Shown: piece after piece, positions 46,173 to 58,500 of the stretch
Position numbering within the stretch: position 1 is the first letter of the stretch
Layout: every line of letters begins with the position of its first letter
NCBI GenBank assembly: GCA_030248295.1
Contig: JASANH010000720.1
Location: 248,001-312,000, forward strand
DNA from: Mesodorylaimus sp. YZB2_4
Taxonomy: Eukaryota; Nematoda; Enoplea; Dorylaimida; Dorylaimidae
Direction of reading: 5' to 3'
Length of the DNA: 64,000 nt
Notes under the pieces: model-generated
What the model saw: the letters and a program-made list of their open reading frames with translations, nothing else
Told to the model about the DNA's origin: nothing
Database searches by the model: none
Program-made: the position numbers and the translations under genes

Positions 46173-47390
46173 TTTAGCCTTAAAAAAACTATTTTTGAAT
46201 TCAGCCAAGCGAGAAAGATCGCGGTACTATAAATCAGGCTATTCTTGACCTATTCCTCTAAAATCAAAAATCCATTTGATCTCTACTGCTCCTGCTTTAA
46301 AATAGCCAAAGCTCGCATCCATTCTGACAGCCAGCATATGAACAGGCTACGACAACAGAGGAGGTTTGTACCATGTCTAACTGTACTTCGCCATTTCGGG
46401 CAACCGGAATTTAGGTAACTGGCACTGCCAGACTCGTCTTTCTCATACATACATAAGAAAAGTTTCAGATCTTATACGTAACATCCTGCTCTTGTCCGCA
46501 ACCAGTCATAGTTCTCATGTGTCCTTATGAGTGTGCACGTGTTTAAAATTAAACGATTGTGTGAACAGCAAATTGTGGCCAGCTAAAGAAAAGTGGACAC
46601 CCAGCCAGATCATACCGTGCAATATGGGGGGGGGGGGGGGGGGCCTTTTTTATTCTCATGCAGTGCACTCATTTTTATGGCGCATGACCAGCGCAACTGC
46701 ACTACGTTTTTGGTAACAATACGACTTGCAGCTCTAGTTCTAGCTTCCTTTTCCCGATAATCCAGTATCATTTTCTTTATTTAAACTAGCCAACCCATTA
46801 TGTTAAGACCTGCTGCAAACTCTGACCCAATACATTTTATTTGTTCTCAATCTCTCCATGATTCCATTTGATGAAAATCATTCAGAAAAAACTGTTATTA
46901 CTCCCGTTTACTCGGCCAGTGCGCACCAATCACTTTTGATGGCTCGCCCGGAATTAGAATCGAATCTGCGTGAGAATGCTTTGACAGAGTCCCAACATTC
47001 CATTTATGGAAAGCGGATAGGGTCAGATCCATTTTATACGGCCCTTGTCCCAATGTGGAATGGGATGAGAGGCGAAGTTTATTTTAAGATTATTTGTTCC
47101 GTGGTTTCATGCTTGAGCATCCACAATACGAATCTCAAAAGCTCGTCCCAATGAGGTTTTTTAGGTTGAGATTTGAAACGATTAGAGATTTTAGCTACTA
47201 GTGTCTGTTTCATCAGTCTCGTAGAAGAGTGTAATAAATTTTGAGTGGGGCGTGCTGAACAGTAGCCAGTTGCACCTAATGGAGTCTGATTTGAGTCCTC
47301 AGAACTCTTTGGCTACACGAATAAGATCCGATTCGAATAGATTTGGCAGCACTAGCAGCCTTCTGATTGCTACAGTTGCCCTTTTTCGTG
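46173..47390. other. Interval between the divergent TXNDC16 and Cys-loop channel genes
   Basis: The two genes are transcribed away from each other, so both promoters should lie here. A run of about 18 G is at 46625-46643. A 98-codon plus-strand frame at 46858-47154 begins with ATG but matches nothing I know. Confidence 0.45.
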
Positions 47391-49772
47391 ATGCAACGCT
47401 GTTTTCGGACCACTATGATCAGCACTCGATTCGTATTCCCAACCACTGTCATCTTTGTCATCCTCACGGCCATAGCTTCCACTCCATCGCAACAGTATTC
47501 CATCGAAGATTTTTCACTGGCCATCCTTAATCAAAATACGATTCAAAATGACACTGGATTCGACCTGGATCACAACAAGTCTATTTCTATGCCCAGCACT
47601 AGACTCGGTCCGATTTATGTCTCGACCGACGCCCCAGCACCACAGGAACAATGTCAAATGGAGTACGAGTCAGAGGTGAATCAAGTGATCATGGAGATAA
47701 TGATGCCCACTTATAACAAGCAGACATTGCCAAATAATACACGCGGAGTGGAAACCAGGGTCGAGATACACATCAATGCCATACCACATTTCTCTGAGTT
47801 AGATTCATTTTTCGAACTGGATTTGTTCTTTAGCGAATTATGGCACGAACCGAGATTGTCGTTTCGGCATTTAGATCAAGCCAAATGTGTGAAAAATGTC
47901 ACTTTGGGACTAGAATATTTGCAACGATTATGGACCCCGAATGTGTGCATTGTAAACAGCAAAGCAGCAGTTATACATTCGTCGCCATCCGAAAACGTAT
48001 TTTTGATATTATATCAAGATGGAACATTGTGGAAAAATTGTCGCATGTTGGTAAGAGGGCCGTGCGAAATTGGTATGTTTGCTTTCTTACATTTTTGAGA
48101 TGGTCTTCGGCCCTTTATGCACTTGCTGGACTCAGTGGCAGACATATCATCCCTAAAAAAGACGCAAAATATGAATTGCCTGATAATGCTAAATATGACA
48201 CCCATCTAATACATCCTACAAAGATATATTTGCTGGCGCATTGTGGCAGCTGCCAATAACCAAAAGCAGGGTGGTTAAAAAGCACGTTCCACCTCGCGCT
48301 AATTTTTACTCGCCTTTAATTGTTTCATAAATGTTATCAACGCCCCTCCGCAGTGCCATACTGACTTATGTAAAACTCTAGCCCTAAGCACTCCTCAATT
48401 AGGATTCCCCTAAAGCTATGAATATAGCCGAAAGCTTGTATTCTCTACCGACTCGCCTGCATCCACAACCTTTTTCAGACCTGCGACTTTTTCCTTTCGA
48501 CGTTCAAACCTGCTCGCTCGTTTTCGAAAGCTACAGTTTCAATTCACAGAAAGTCACGTTAAAATGGATCGAAGGTGCTGCGATTCGACTAGCGCAAAGT
48601 ATAGAGCTGCCAGACTTTGTATTGTCATCATTCACTTCCAATCGATCGATTCAAAGTTATCCGAATGGGCAATGGGACCAGCTGAAAGTAAGTTTACAGA
48701 TGCATTTTCTGCATCTGTTTTTGCAGCGCATGCATTCTGCTGATTAGCTGGATCTGGAAGCGGAGCCCCGCCCCGCCCCATTTCTTCTGCTACTTCTGGT
48801 CTGGTTTGTTATGTGCTTTCGGCTAGTATCTGTACAAAACATGTGACCGAGAGCATTTCACACAAGAGAGTCCTCGAAAATGTTCTCTTGTGTTGACTGA
48901 AACCTGACGCTCTAATTCAAGCCCCTGGCCTTTTTCTCTTTATTTGCCATTATTTCCCTTCTCCTTTTTAGGCAACTTTTATTTTCGAACGCCGATACGG
49001 TTTTTTCATAATGCAAGCTTATCTGCCGACTTACATGACCGTTTTCGTTGCATGGATTAACTTCTGGATGGATCCGAAAGAATTAGCTACACGATCCACC
49101 CTGGCCATCAGTGCATTCCTGGCCATGTGCTTACAACTGGGCAATGTTCAACAAAACCAACCTCGCGTTAGCTATGTGAAAGCTATGGACATTTGGATGC
49201 TGGGCTCCATCTCCTTCCTTTTCTTAGCTCTGATAGAACTGGCTATTATCAGCTATATGCTGCGCACTGATAAGCACGACCAGCGCAGACGTGGTAGCAG
49301 AAAGCAAAATGGGATCTACATCCCGCCATCGCCCTCGTTAGGTCGCATACACGAATGTTACGATGAGCCGAAAGTTTTCCTGGCTCAAAGGCACAACAGG
49401 AAAATCAGAAAATTGCGTCCGTTTTATTACGAAACTACAAACATAGGCCAAACTAGAAGTTCGTATGACAGTGACCAGCACACTGTTTCCCAGTGGTCGC
49501 CAGTGGTCACTAAGCAGCATGGGCAGAGTCCTGGCAGCGATGCTGAGGAACCTATGCTATCTCTGAAGCGACCAGAAAATAATTTTTTTAAGAAACAAAA
49601 ACCGCGTGTTAGTGCCAGAGTGAAATGGTTTGATGATAGTTACTACACAAAATGCATGAATGTGATAAACAGTTGTCATTGTACCGCGTATGGAGTTGAT
49701 AGGTTTTTCTTGTTGCTTTATCCACCAGCTTATTTGCTTTTTAACATTTGCTACTGGACATATTATTTGTAG
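47391..49772 (+). CDS. Cys-loop ligand-gated ion channel subunit, complete
   Basis: Three exons, 47391-48072, 48479-48687 and 48972-49772, give 563 codons plus TAG. A signal peptide ends near AIAS (about residue 35). The ligand-binding domain has ETRVEIHINAI, LWHEPRLSF and RLWTPNVCIVNSKAAVIHSS. The Cys-loop is C225-EIDLRLFPFDVQT-C239, with exactly 13 residues between; its first Cys is on exon 1 and the FPFD core on exon 2. M1 follows at YGFFIMQAYLPTYMTV, M2 at about STLAISAFLAMCLQLGNV, the M2-M3 loop reads PRVSYVKAMDIW, and M4 near the end has VDRFFLLLYPPAYLLFNI. The M3-M4 loop is about 180 residues. The PAR motif before M2 that marks most anion channels is absent and no GEK cation motif is seen, so selectivity cannot be called. 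It resembles nematode LGC-type orphan receptors. Confidence 0.92.
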
Positions 49773-50180
49773 ATAGTTCTAACCTTTTTTTGCTTGACGA
49801 GTGCATTTTTTACAAAATCATCAGTTGGAAAAATTGAGTAATAAACAGACACAGACGCTGATATTTTTCAAGGGAAACAGGCACCGCCGCCTGTTCGGCT
49901 TTTAAAATATGAGGCTTTGATTTTCAAAGGAGGATGCGTATGAATCTAAAAAATACACTCGAGTCCACTTATAGTCACACCGGATAATGTCACAGTCCAG
50001 GTTATTATCACAGGTTTTCAAAGTCCCGAATTTCTTCCCTATACTTTGTGTGCATATTGAGTTCGCTTATTATCACGCTAAATCTGGCTTAGTTCGCTAA
50101 CTGTCACATAAATTTCTTGGCCAAGCGGAATAAGTATGAGAAAAGAGTCACATTTCCACTCTTGTCAGTCTGAAACAAAT
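49773..50180. other. 3' flank of the channel gene
   Basis: An ATAAAC-like signal occurs near 49840. No other feature is seen before the LINE remnant. Confidence 0.35.
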
Positions 50181-50189
50181 GCAAAATCG

Positions 50190-51838
50190 TCAAAAACTAG
50201 GATTTCTCGCGAGAAAACGCTTGCATGAAGGCGCATGGCACCTCAGTGCTTCAGCTTTGATCTGACTGATCCTCATATTTTGGATTTCTTTGGTTACAAA
50301 AACTTTTGAAAAAGCGTTTCGTCTTTTAGACGTTTTCGAAAACGAAAACAGAAAATACCGCTTACGGCTAGAAAAGGAGTTAGAGAGTGCTTGCAGTTGG
50401 AGGCTTGCACCCCAAAAGCTCAAAGCTTTTGATCGAGAGGAAGTAAGGAAGAGGTTAATGAAAGCGCATTATAGAGACCTGGCATCTGACCGGTTCACAT
50501 TAACAACGGCCAAGTCGATGCAGAAAAACTCGGCTGAGAGTAGGACAATTTATGCTATTCGCGGGGAGTATGGGACCTTGTACGAAGATCACTTGGAAGT
50601 CATACAAGAAATAAGAAGGTAGTACGCGTGTTTGTTTACTAGTACAGGATCGATTGACGTGGAGGCCGCTGATCGCTTCTTGGGACAGGCTCCTTATTGC
50701 TTGGCAGATGACGAAGACAGAGAGGAACTAGGCAAGGAGATTGACGAAGATGAAATACGGACTGCCATGAGCACATTCAAGAAAAAGAAGTCGCCAGGCA
50801 GCGACGGCCTGCCAATCGAATCTTACAGTCTTTTCTCGGCTGACATGGGATGGATACTGAGTAAGGTTTACGGGGCCTCATCAAGGCTGGGCGCCCTCCC
50901 TTCCAGCTGCTACTTCGGCATCATTTCGCAACTGTACAAGGGGGAAGGGGATAAGGCGGAAAGGTCTAACTGGCGGCCACTGACAATGTTAAATGTGGAA
51001 TAAGATTCTGGCAAAAGTTCTGGTCATGAGACTAAGGAAAGTGATGGGAAAGGTGGTCCATCTGGACCAGACCTGCTCGATGCCTGGAAGAGACATAAGA
51101 GACGGGGTCTTGGCCCTCTACAATGCTGTAGAGTACATCAGTGAGACTGGGGCGGAAGGCATGCTTCTTTCTGTGGACCATATGGCAGCCTTCGACATAG
51201 TCGAATGGGAATATATGGATAGAGTACTCGAATACTTTGGGCTAGGAACAGTCTTCCAAACCTGGATTCGACTAATCTATGAAGGGTTTCATCAGCGGTG
51301 CAGGTGAATGGATCATCTCGTCTCCCTTTAATCCAAGCAGAGGAATCCGGCAGGGGTACCCTTTGTCGGCCTCATTTGCACGTGCTTGTCTCAGAGACAG
51401 TCAGAAATTTTATCAGAAGGGACGCAGCTGTGAAAGGACTAGACGTAGTAGGACGGGAGCTAAAAATCAGCAACTTTGCTGATGAGACCAACTTTTTGGT
51501 GGCGGACAATGCCTCCATCAAACGCATTTTTGACGTGTACAGAACATTTAGGAATGCCTCGGGCGCCACGCTGAAAGAGAAAAAACCAAAGTTTTACCAC
51601 TAGGTGCGACAGCAGCGAGCAGGACGGGGACGGAGGAGGATCTGTCCAAGTATTTGGTCCAGCAGTTAAATTTGTATGGATTTTGGATTCGCAGCACTGG
51701 CATGGAGATAGCGGAAAACTGGGCAGCTGTAAGAGACCGTATAGGGACCTTGAATAGTAGGAATCCCCACTGCGAGATATCATATTTCGGGGGAGTCCAT
51801 GTTCTAAACGCCTATTTTCTGTCCAAACCGTGGTAATT
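50190..51838 (+). pseudogene. L1/Tx1-type LINE remnant (reverse transcriptase part)
   Basis: Visible in order are an RT N-terminal region (KKSPGSDGLPIESYSL), QLYKGEGDKAERSNWRPLTM, HLDQTCSMPGRDIRDGV, LLSVDHMAAFDIVEWEYMDR, a GIRQGYPLSASFA-like box and ISNFADETNFLV. In-frame stops occur near 50622 and 51001, and frameshifts near 51300 and 51360. The catalytic second Asp of FADD is Glu. The element is truncated at both ends: no endonuclease on the 5' side and no zinc-knuckle C-terminus. It lies on the same strand as the larger remnant at 55600-59310. Confidence 0.85.
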
Positions 51839-52691
51839 AGCATCGATTATTGCGCCGGATGCTGATTTTCAGAGTTTTGTTGAGAAATATATGGATGCAT
51901 ATTTCTGGCATCCATCCGCATTCTGACAAGACATTTTCATTGTTTTCAATACTTTCAGTATACTCGATTCCGTTATCGATCGTGATCTCTTCGGCTGAAC
52001 TCATTCCCGCTTGTTGCGTCCCCCACTGTAGGATAGCAGGGCGGGAGAGAAATCGTCAACAATCGATTGATTAAGGACAAACAGATACAGAAAAATGTCC
52101 GTCTTAAAGGGAGAAAAACAAGAGGATTAAACATGTTTTTCAATGTTCTGGTATATGAAAAAAAAGCCAGCAGAGCTGAGCGAAGACCCGACAGATTCCG
52201 ACCGGCTCCGACTGGGCAACAATGACATTCCTATACCATGTGCTTACAGCTGCTGGGCAGAATGACCTGTTTGCACAAACGTTAGGTGGACCCTGCTCAC
52301 AGCTAATTGCGATATTAGTGACGTGAGACCACTGTCATTGGTAAGCTGGTAAGGTGTCAGCTCATGAATTACATGTGTAATACTGAAGGCATGAGTGAAC
52401 ACTGGATCTATGTCTGGTCTCTCCCGCAGGCTTGAGTCTTCCTCTGACAACTCCTAGCTGGTCTTACTGTACAGTAGGACGAGCCATGGATTTGCAGCAT
52501 GCTGTTACAACCTGAAATGCATTTTACCAGCAAACCTGCGCAATGTGGGCTGGTCTTTGTGTCACACTCACGTGCACACGCTGCAAGGCACGCTGGTTTC
52601 CTTATCAGTCCTCAAGTCACCTCTTATCTTTTGCAGGGGAACCTAGCACCACGACTTTTCCTACATGGTGTACTGCACTATCTATTTTTAA
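51839..52691. other. Intergenic, no gene recognised
   Basis: Short frames only. No repeat or RNA was identified. Confidence 0.35.
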
Positions 52692-53104
52692 ATGGCACGC
52701 CAGGTTTTCACAAAGCATAGCAATTTCTTAGCACAGCTAGCCTTTAGCACTATTGCGAGTATTATTTTTAGAATTTCTTCTGCCCACTATTCTGAAGCCA
52801 TCAAAAGTGGATTTATTGAAAGCTCAAATTTTTCTGATAGTTCCTCAAGTAATTACAGCCAACGGTGGGAAATACGACACCGTGACCTTGATCAGGTAAC
52901 TGATAACATGTTGCGAACTTTCTGTAGCCGACAAAATTTATTCATGATGTGCATTTTAGGGAAATGCAATTTTAATTTTTGAATTTGATGAATTCAATGT
53001 TGAAACCCACGAAAATAAGACTTGCGACTTTTATTACGTCGCTATCATTACTATAAAAGACAATTTACCGCCAGCTTGCCAGTGTGGAAAGGAATCAACA
53101 GACT
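52692..53104 (+). CDS. Small protein with a CUB-like domain, 3' end uncertain
   Basis: Two exons (52692-52895 and 52960-53104) join in phase with a 64-bp GT-AG intron. The N-terminal 30 residues are hydrophobic (NFLAQLAFSTIASIIF), suiting a signal peptide or anchor. The pattern SGFIESSNFS, then QRWEIRH and GNAILIFEFDEFNVE followed by CDFYYVAI, is that of a CUB domain (S-G-x-I..., W-x-I, F-x-x-F-x-L/V-E, C-x-Y/F-D/Y). The usual first disulphide Cys is missing. The second exon ends at a GTAAGT donor after ACAGACT. A continuation from the acceptor at about 53566 (reading HDFAQGEDAVKLCFDYTK) is possible but unproven. This is an inference from motif spacing. Confidence 0.45.
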
Positions 53105-55560
53105 GTAAGTGTGAAACTTGTCAGAACAAAGGCAGCCAGGGGCACAAAAAGTCTTGCACAAGTTCTCATATTGTTAGCTAGCTCCCTCCTTTATCTTTAC
53201 GAGAGTATTTAAAGCTTTAGTTGAAGACTGTGAAGATTACTGTATTTTATCAGTCGTTGCCTTGTAAACAGACATCATACAATGTGTCTTGCTTAGTGTA
53301 TAGGACTGGAGAATTAATCTTGGTGACAGGGTGCCTTCTAAGCCAGACCGACTTTTGTCTGGTTGGTTGTTCGCCACCAGATCCGACAAATCTTCGCTAG
53401 ATTCCAGACTGAAATGAGATCGAATCAGTTTGTATTTCCGTTGCTGTTCGTTCATTGCACTTTTCATTCTCCTGTCTGTCTAGTCATTTAGAGCTTTGGT
53501 ATATAACATATCATAACGTCAGATTTGAGTGCCCGTCTTTCATTCTACGCGTTACTGCACAGATCACGACTTCGCACAAGGTGAAGACGCGGTTAAGTTG
53601 TGCTTTGATTATACCAAATTAGCCTTAAAAATCAATGGAGCTTCTAGGGTGTATGCCCATTGTGTACATACTGTGAAGCAACTTAATTTCGCGGGACATT
53701 TAATTTCGCGGATTTCGCGGCTCGTCGTCGACCGCCAAAATTTCTTTCCGCGAATATGTGCTGTATAAAACATGGCTCGGACAGTAAAATTAATTTTAGA
53801 GTTTGTCACTTGGAAGATTGGAGGGAAAAATAAATCAAAACAGTTCGCTACTCTGGTCTGGCTGATTTTTTTACCATTGCCGCTTGGGGGGCCTGGAGTT
53901 CTCGGAGGTGTGGCTTGGGCAGTTGTCTCAGTGAGGAGGAGCCAGGGCAGGATAAGAACAGGCTGCTGGGTGAGATCAGTGCTCTCCCTTCGGGGGAAGC
54001 CACCCCTCCATGCGGTCCTAAACTGTTGGGCGAGCCAGGCGCCAGCCAGGGACATTGATTAGCATACTCTCGAGGGGCCTCTGCGGTCGTCGTTTCCTTT
54101 GGCTCATACTGGAAAAGTCCAGGAATTAACTCCGGGGTATTTGGTTTGTCGGCGGATTTGGCTGTGGGTAAGATCTAAGATGGTTAAGACATCGTCGTGC
54201 ATTGTTGTGCTTCGTAAAGGACCCTCTGGTGTTGACTGAGTCTTTACTGCGCCATCAACAGTGGAACTTGTAGCCAGCGCGGGCATCTTGGGACCGGGAG
54301 CATTAGACCAGCAGCCAGGCTAGTGTATCATTGCACAGAGCAGTTTCAGGCACCCAGAGGCGCGCCAAACACGTTTGAGGGGTTGTTGAGGAATCGGGGT
54401 CTTATTGATCGCGTAGCCTTTCTACCAGGCTGGGGCTATTGAAGACCTTGAACCACTCACTTGTAAGATCAGCCCGAACCCGCCGGCATGAGAGCGAAGA
54501 AGAGCTGTCGCACTCCCGCAAACAACGCCCATAACAGTGATTGATGCAAAAGCTGGTTATGGCTTGTTTTGAGAGGACCAGTTAGACCAGCAGTTAGGAT
54601 CTCTTAAAATTCAAAGATTTAAAGGATTGACGACCACCGCTCATAAACTTTATGCAACGAGCTTCCCGCTTTTCTGAAGCAGTTTTTGTTTCTTGCAAAA
54701 CGCTTGAATAACCCCTCAGGCACGGGTGGATTTTCAGATAATTCTGGATCGTCTGGGATTCTTGGCTAAACTGACTTGTATAAGAGCCGCTATATAGCAA
54801 TGAAATTTGATATTTATACAGACAGGGAAAGTAACGTGACGAAACACAGGCATGGATTCACTGTAAGTTATCAATCCAATACTTGCAGCGAGGCGAGGAA
54901 AGCTACTACATAGTGCGTACTGAGTGTACAAGAAAGAAAAAGCGAAATCCGACGTAGCAGTAGTCAATGCACTGCTTTCTGGCAGTGATCGAGATGCGCG
55001 TTAACAAGAGCAGCACGAAATATTAGAAAGTTCGATTAAGCACAGAACCGCGAAATTTTCTTCCCGCGAACATGGCCAAAATTGGAAAAACTTTCTTGCC
55101 GCGAAATTAACTTGCTTTACTGTAATTTAAACGCTAAAAATTTTATGCAAGAACTTGTTTGTTTGCTATTTTTACCCGTAATTACCCAAACGTGTGCACG
55201 TCTAAGAAATCACAGACAAAGACAGCGATTCAAGACAGAACAATAAAATGTGGTTCATACGAGCCAGATCACTGATCATTGCTGGGTATAAATGGGTGTT
55301 GGGTCAAATCAACAATCCACATCTCGGCTAAAAGAAGGGGTCCATGGCAGGCTTCGGGGCTCCAGCTCCCTTTGGGGTCAGAATTCGTGGGACGGGCCAA
55401 AGCACGCACTGTACTAAGTTCGCCAGCTATCGGCTAGTGGCATCCTCGCGGCGGCCCCGACCTAGTGAATTCTGCCCGAGGGTAGCAAGGTATCTGTAGC
55501 CAGTCACTCATCAGCTATGGGCCTAGATAGTGATGCATACCAGCTCAGCAGGATTAGTAT
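53105..55560. other. Intergenic, repeats only
   Basis: CGCGAAATT / CCGCGAA motifs at 53688-53760 and 55046-55110 resemble the one at about 3960-3990 and suggest a small palindromic repeat family. The 148-codon minus frame at 53609-54055 overlaps this repeat and is not supported as a gene. Confidence 0.4.
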
Positions 55561-55599
55561 CTAGGCACTAGGTTAGTCAAGTGCAAGGTAGTAGGCATT

Positions 55600-58500
55600 G
55601 TGACCAATTACTGTTTGCCATGTCATACAATTTTCTGGTATCGACTGCTAACATTCGAGGTCTAGCTAACGAACTAAAGCGAAAGGAAGTTTTCTCATGG
55701 CTGAATTACAGCAGATTTGATGTAATGTGTTTACATGAGACGCACAGTATTTCGGAGCAGGAGCAGGCATGGCAGCAGCAATGGGGGTTCTCAAATAGCA
55801 TATGGTTTTCCCATGGCACGTCCACGGCTTGCGGGGTTGCGATTGTTCTACGAAGGGAGGCAGATATGGCGGTTCATCGGATCTGGCGGGATCGGGGTGG
55901 ACGATGTCAAATCTTGAGGTGCAGATGGGGGAGCTGAAAGTCGTTCTTGTAAATATTTATTGCCTTACCATCCAGGTGGCACACGTAGAGTTTCTTCAGA
56001 GGATTCGTGCGTCGCTCACACTATTCAATCAAGGAAACTTGCCCGTGATAATAGGTGAAGACTTCAACGTCGCCCTTGATCCAGACCTGGAGAAGGATGG
56101 CGGAATTTAGGGGTGTAAACGCCCAGTAGTCCGTTGTGTGAGGTACATACAGGCTGACTGGACACTGATGGATGTGTGGAGGGAACTCAATCCACTCACC
56201 AAACAGTTTACGCGGTCGCAGTCACGGCCGCACGCGAAATGTCGTCTAGATCACTGGCTGACTTCAGCTGATCTGTTTGGGCAAAAAATCGAGTCCAGGA
56301 TAGTGCAGTCGGTACTTACTGACCGTAAAACAGTCTCCTTTCGGGATTCATGGACCATATTTCCGCTCCCGGGGCCCTGGCATATGGCGATTCAATACGA
56401 TGGTAATTCAGCAGGAACAATATAAGCTGATGATGGAGGCCTGTGTGCAAAACGTTTTAGCCGAGACAAGGGAATGGAACCCGAGGGACAAGTGGGACTA
56501 ACTAAAAATGCGCGTTCCGGATCAATCAATCCAGTACTGTGCGCAGTTGCAGTCACTTAGAACGCGAAGGAAATTATTGTTATTCAAAGGGGTTGACGCC
56601 TTTGAATCAAGGAGTGATCAACTCAGTCCACCTGACTGTGAGGCACTACTTCGAATTAAGAATAAATTGGAGGCCTTATTGGAAGATGATGCCCATTCTC
56701 TCGAAGGTGCGGTGGCTCGCCTACGGTGAGAAACCAACAAGATACTTTCTGGGCCTCGAAAAACGGAACTCAATCCGGAAGTGCATCTCCAAGGTCGTCC
56801 TGAGCAATGGACAGGAGAGTTCAGACGCTATGACGATTTTAACTATGCTTCAAAGCCATTTTTCACGGATTTACGAGGCGGAGGGCACTGACCCAGAGCT
56901 TCTGGATTCATGGTTTGACCGCATCAGCCCTGTTGACCCTCGTAAGCTTTCCAATGACGGCAGGTTGTCTCTGGAAGCTCCGCTTCAACAGCTGGAATGT
57001 TCTGAGGCGGTGAGCGGGATGACGGGTGGTAAAACGCCTGGTCGCGACGGACTCCCTGTCGAGTGGAAACAGCATTATGGCCTCTTATACGGGACCCCTT
57101 TTCAAGTATGATGGACGAGGTGTTTAGGAAGAATGGAATGTCGGTCTCGCAGAAACAGGGTGTAATTACATTGATTCCGAAACCCGAGAAGGACCCAGCG
57201 CAGCTTGCAAGCTGGCGACCGATAACGCTCTTGAACGTGGACTACAAAATATTCGCCAAGGCCCTAGCCAGTCGCCTAAAGAAACGTTCGCCATCCCTGA
57301 TTCACCCCAATCAGACTGGGTTCATGGCTGGAAGGTATATAGGCGAAATATTAGGGTCTTACTCGACATCATTAGATACTTTGCACGCGGATCCTAAAGC
57401 GTCTGGGCTGCTAATGTCTCTGGATTATGAGAGACCTTTGACACGATTAGCTGGGCATTCATGCTACGAGCTATGAAGCACAAGAATTTCGGGCCAAATA
57501 TCATTGCTCCGGTGGAAACACTGTATAAGGGTGTTAGTAGCGAGGTAATCAACAACGGGTTTGTATCAGAACGAGTTCCGCTCGGTAGGGGCATCCGCCA
57601 GGGGGCCCACTTAGCCCATATCTCTTAATTCTGGCAGTCGATTATCTGACGACGGCACTTGAAACATGCCCGATAGTCCAAGGTATCACTGTTCATGGGA
57701 CCAAGTACCCATGTAGCCAACTCGCGTATGACACGACTTTGGTATTAGCGGATACAGCGTCGGCCAACGCGGCCCTAGAGGTTATTGACGTTTTCGGAGC
57801 TGTCTCATGTCTCAAACTCAATCGTACAAAAACCGAGCTTCTTGGCCTCGGCCCTCGACCAATGACAGTGGTCCCTCCTACCGGGCTCCGTCTAGTTACA
57901 ATCACCCGCATATTGGGTATAATTTTCGCGTATGATCCAACGCCTATGATGATACAGAATTTCCAGGACGAATTGACCAAACTAAGCAAAACGGTTGAAG
58001 ACTGGGGTCAGTGCCACTTGACGTTGCCAGGCAAAGTCCTCGTGTGGAAGCAACTTTTGGGGTCACAGTACGCGATGATGAACGTGCCAACCCCTGAAGA
58101 CGCGATGGGAACTCTGCGGAAGCTGATCCGGACTTTTCTATGGGACGGTAGTCCACCTAAGGTCAAGCAAGACGTATTGGTTCAACCGCTGAGCGTGGGC
58201 GGGATAAAGGCCCCTGACGCGTTGTCAGTTTGAGGCTGTTTTGGCTAAAACGGCTTATTGGAGCACAGAGGCACTTTGGACAAAGATCGGATTCCACCCA
58301 GTCAATCGAGTTAGGGGAATTGAGTTTCTGCTGCGCTGCAACTTCACGCTTCACTGCCTTTTTATGCTAGGATTCTTGAGACGTATAAATGGATAAGGAA
58401 TTCGCCAATCTGCTTTGTCGATAGCCCAGAGAATCTAGGAGCGCAGCTCCTTTGTAACAACCGATTTGTGCTGATAGAGGGCAAGAGCGTATACTTACCA

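Noticed and set aside
46858-47154. 98-codon ATG frame upstream of the Cys-loop channel
   Set aside because: No similarity, no splice link to the channel exons in phase, and the channel's own signal peptide start is clear.
53609-54055. 148-codon minus-strand frame
   Set aside because: It overlaps the CGCGAAATT repeat, has a composition unlike protein and has no recognisable domain.
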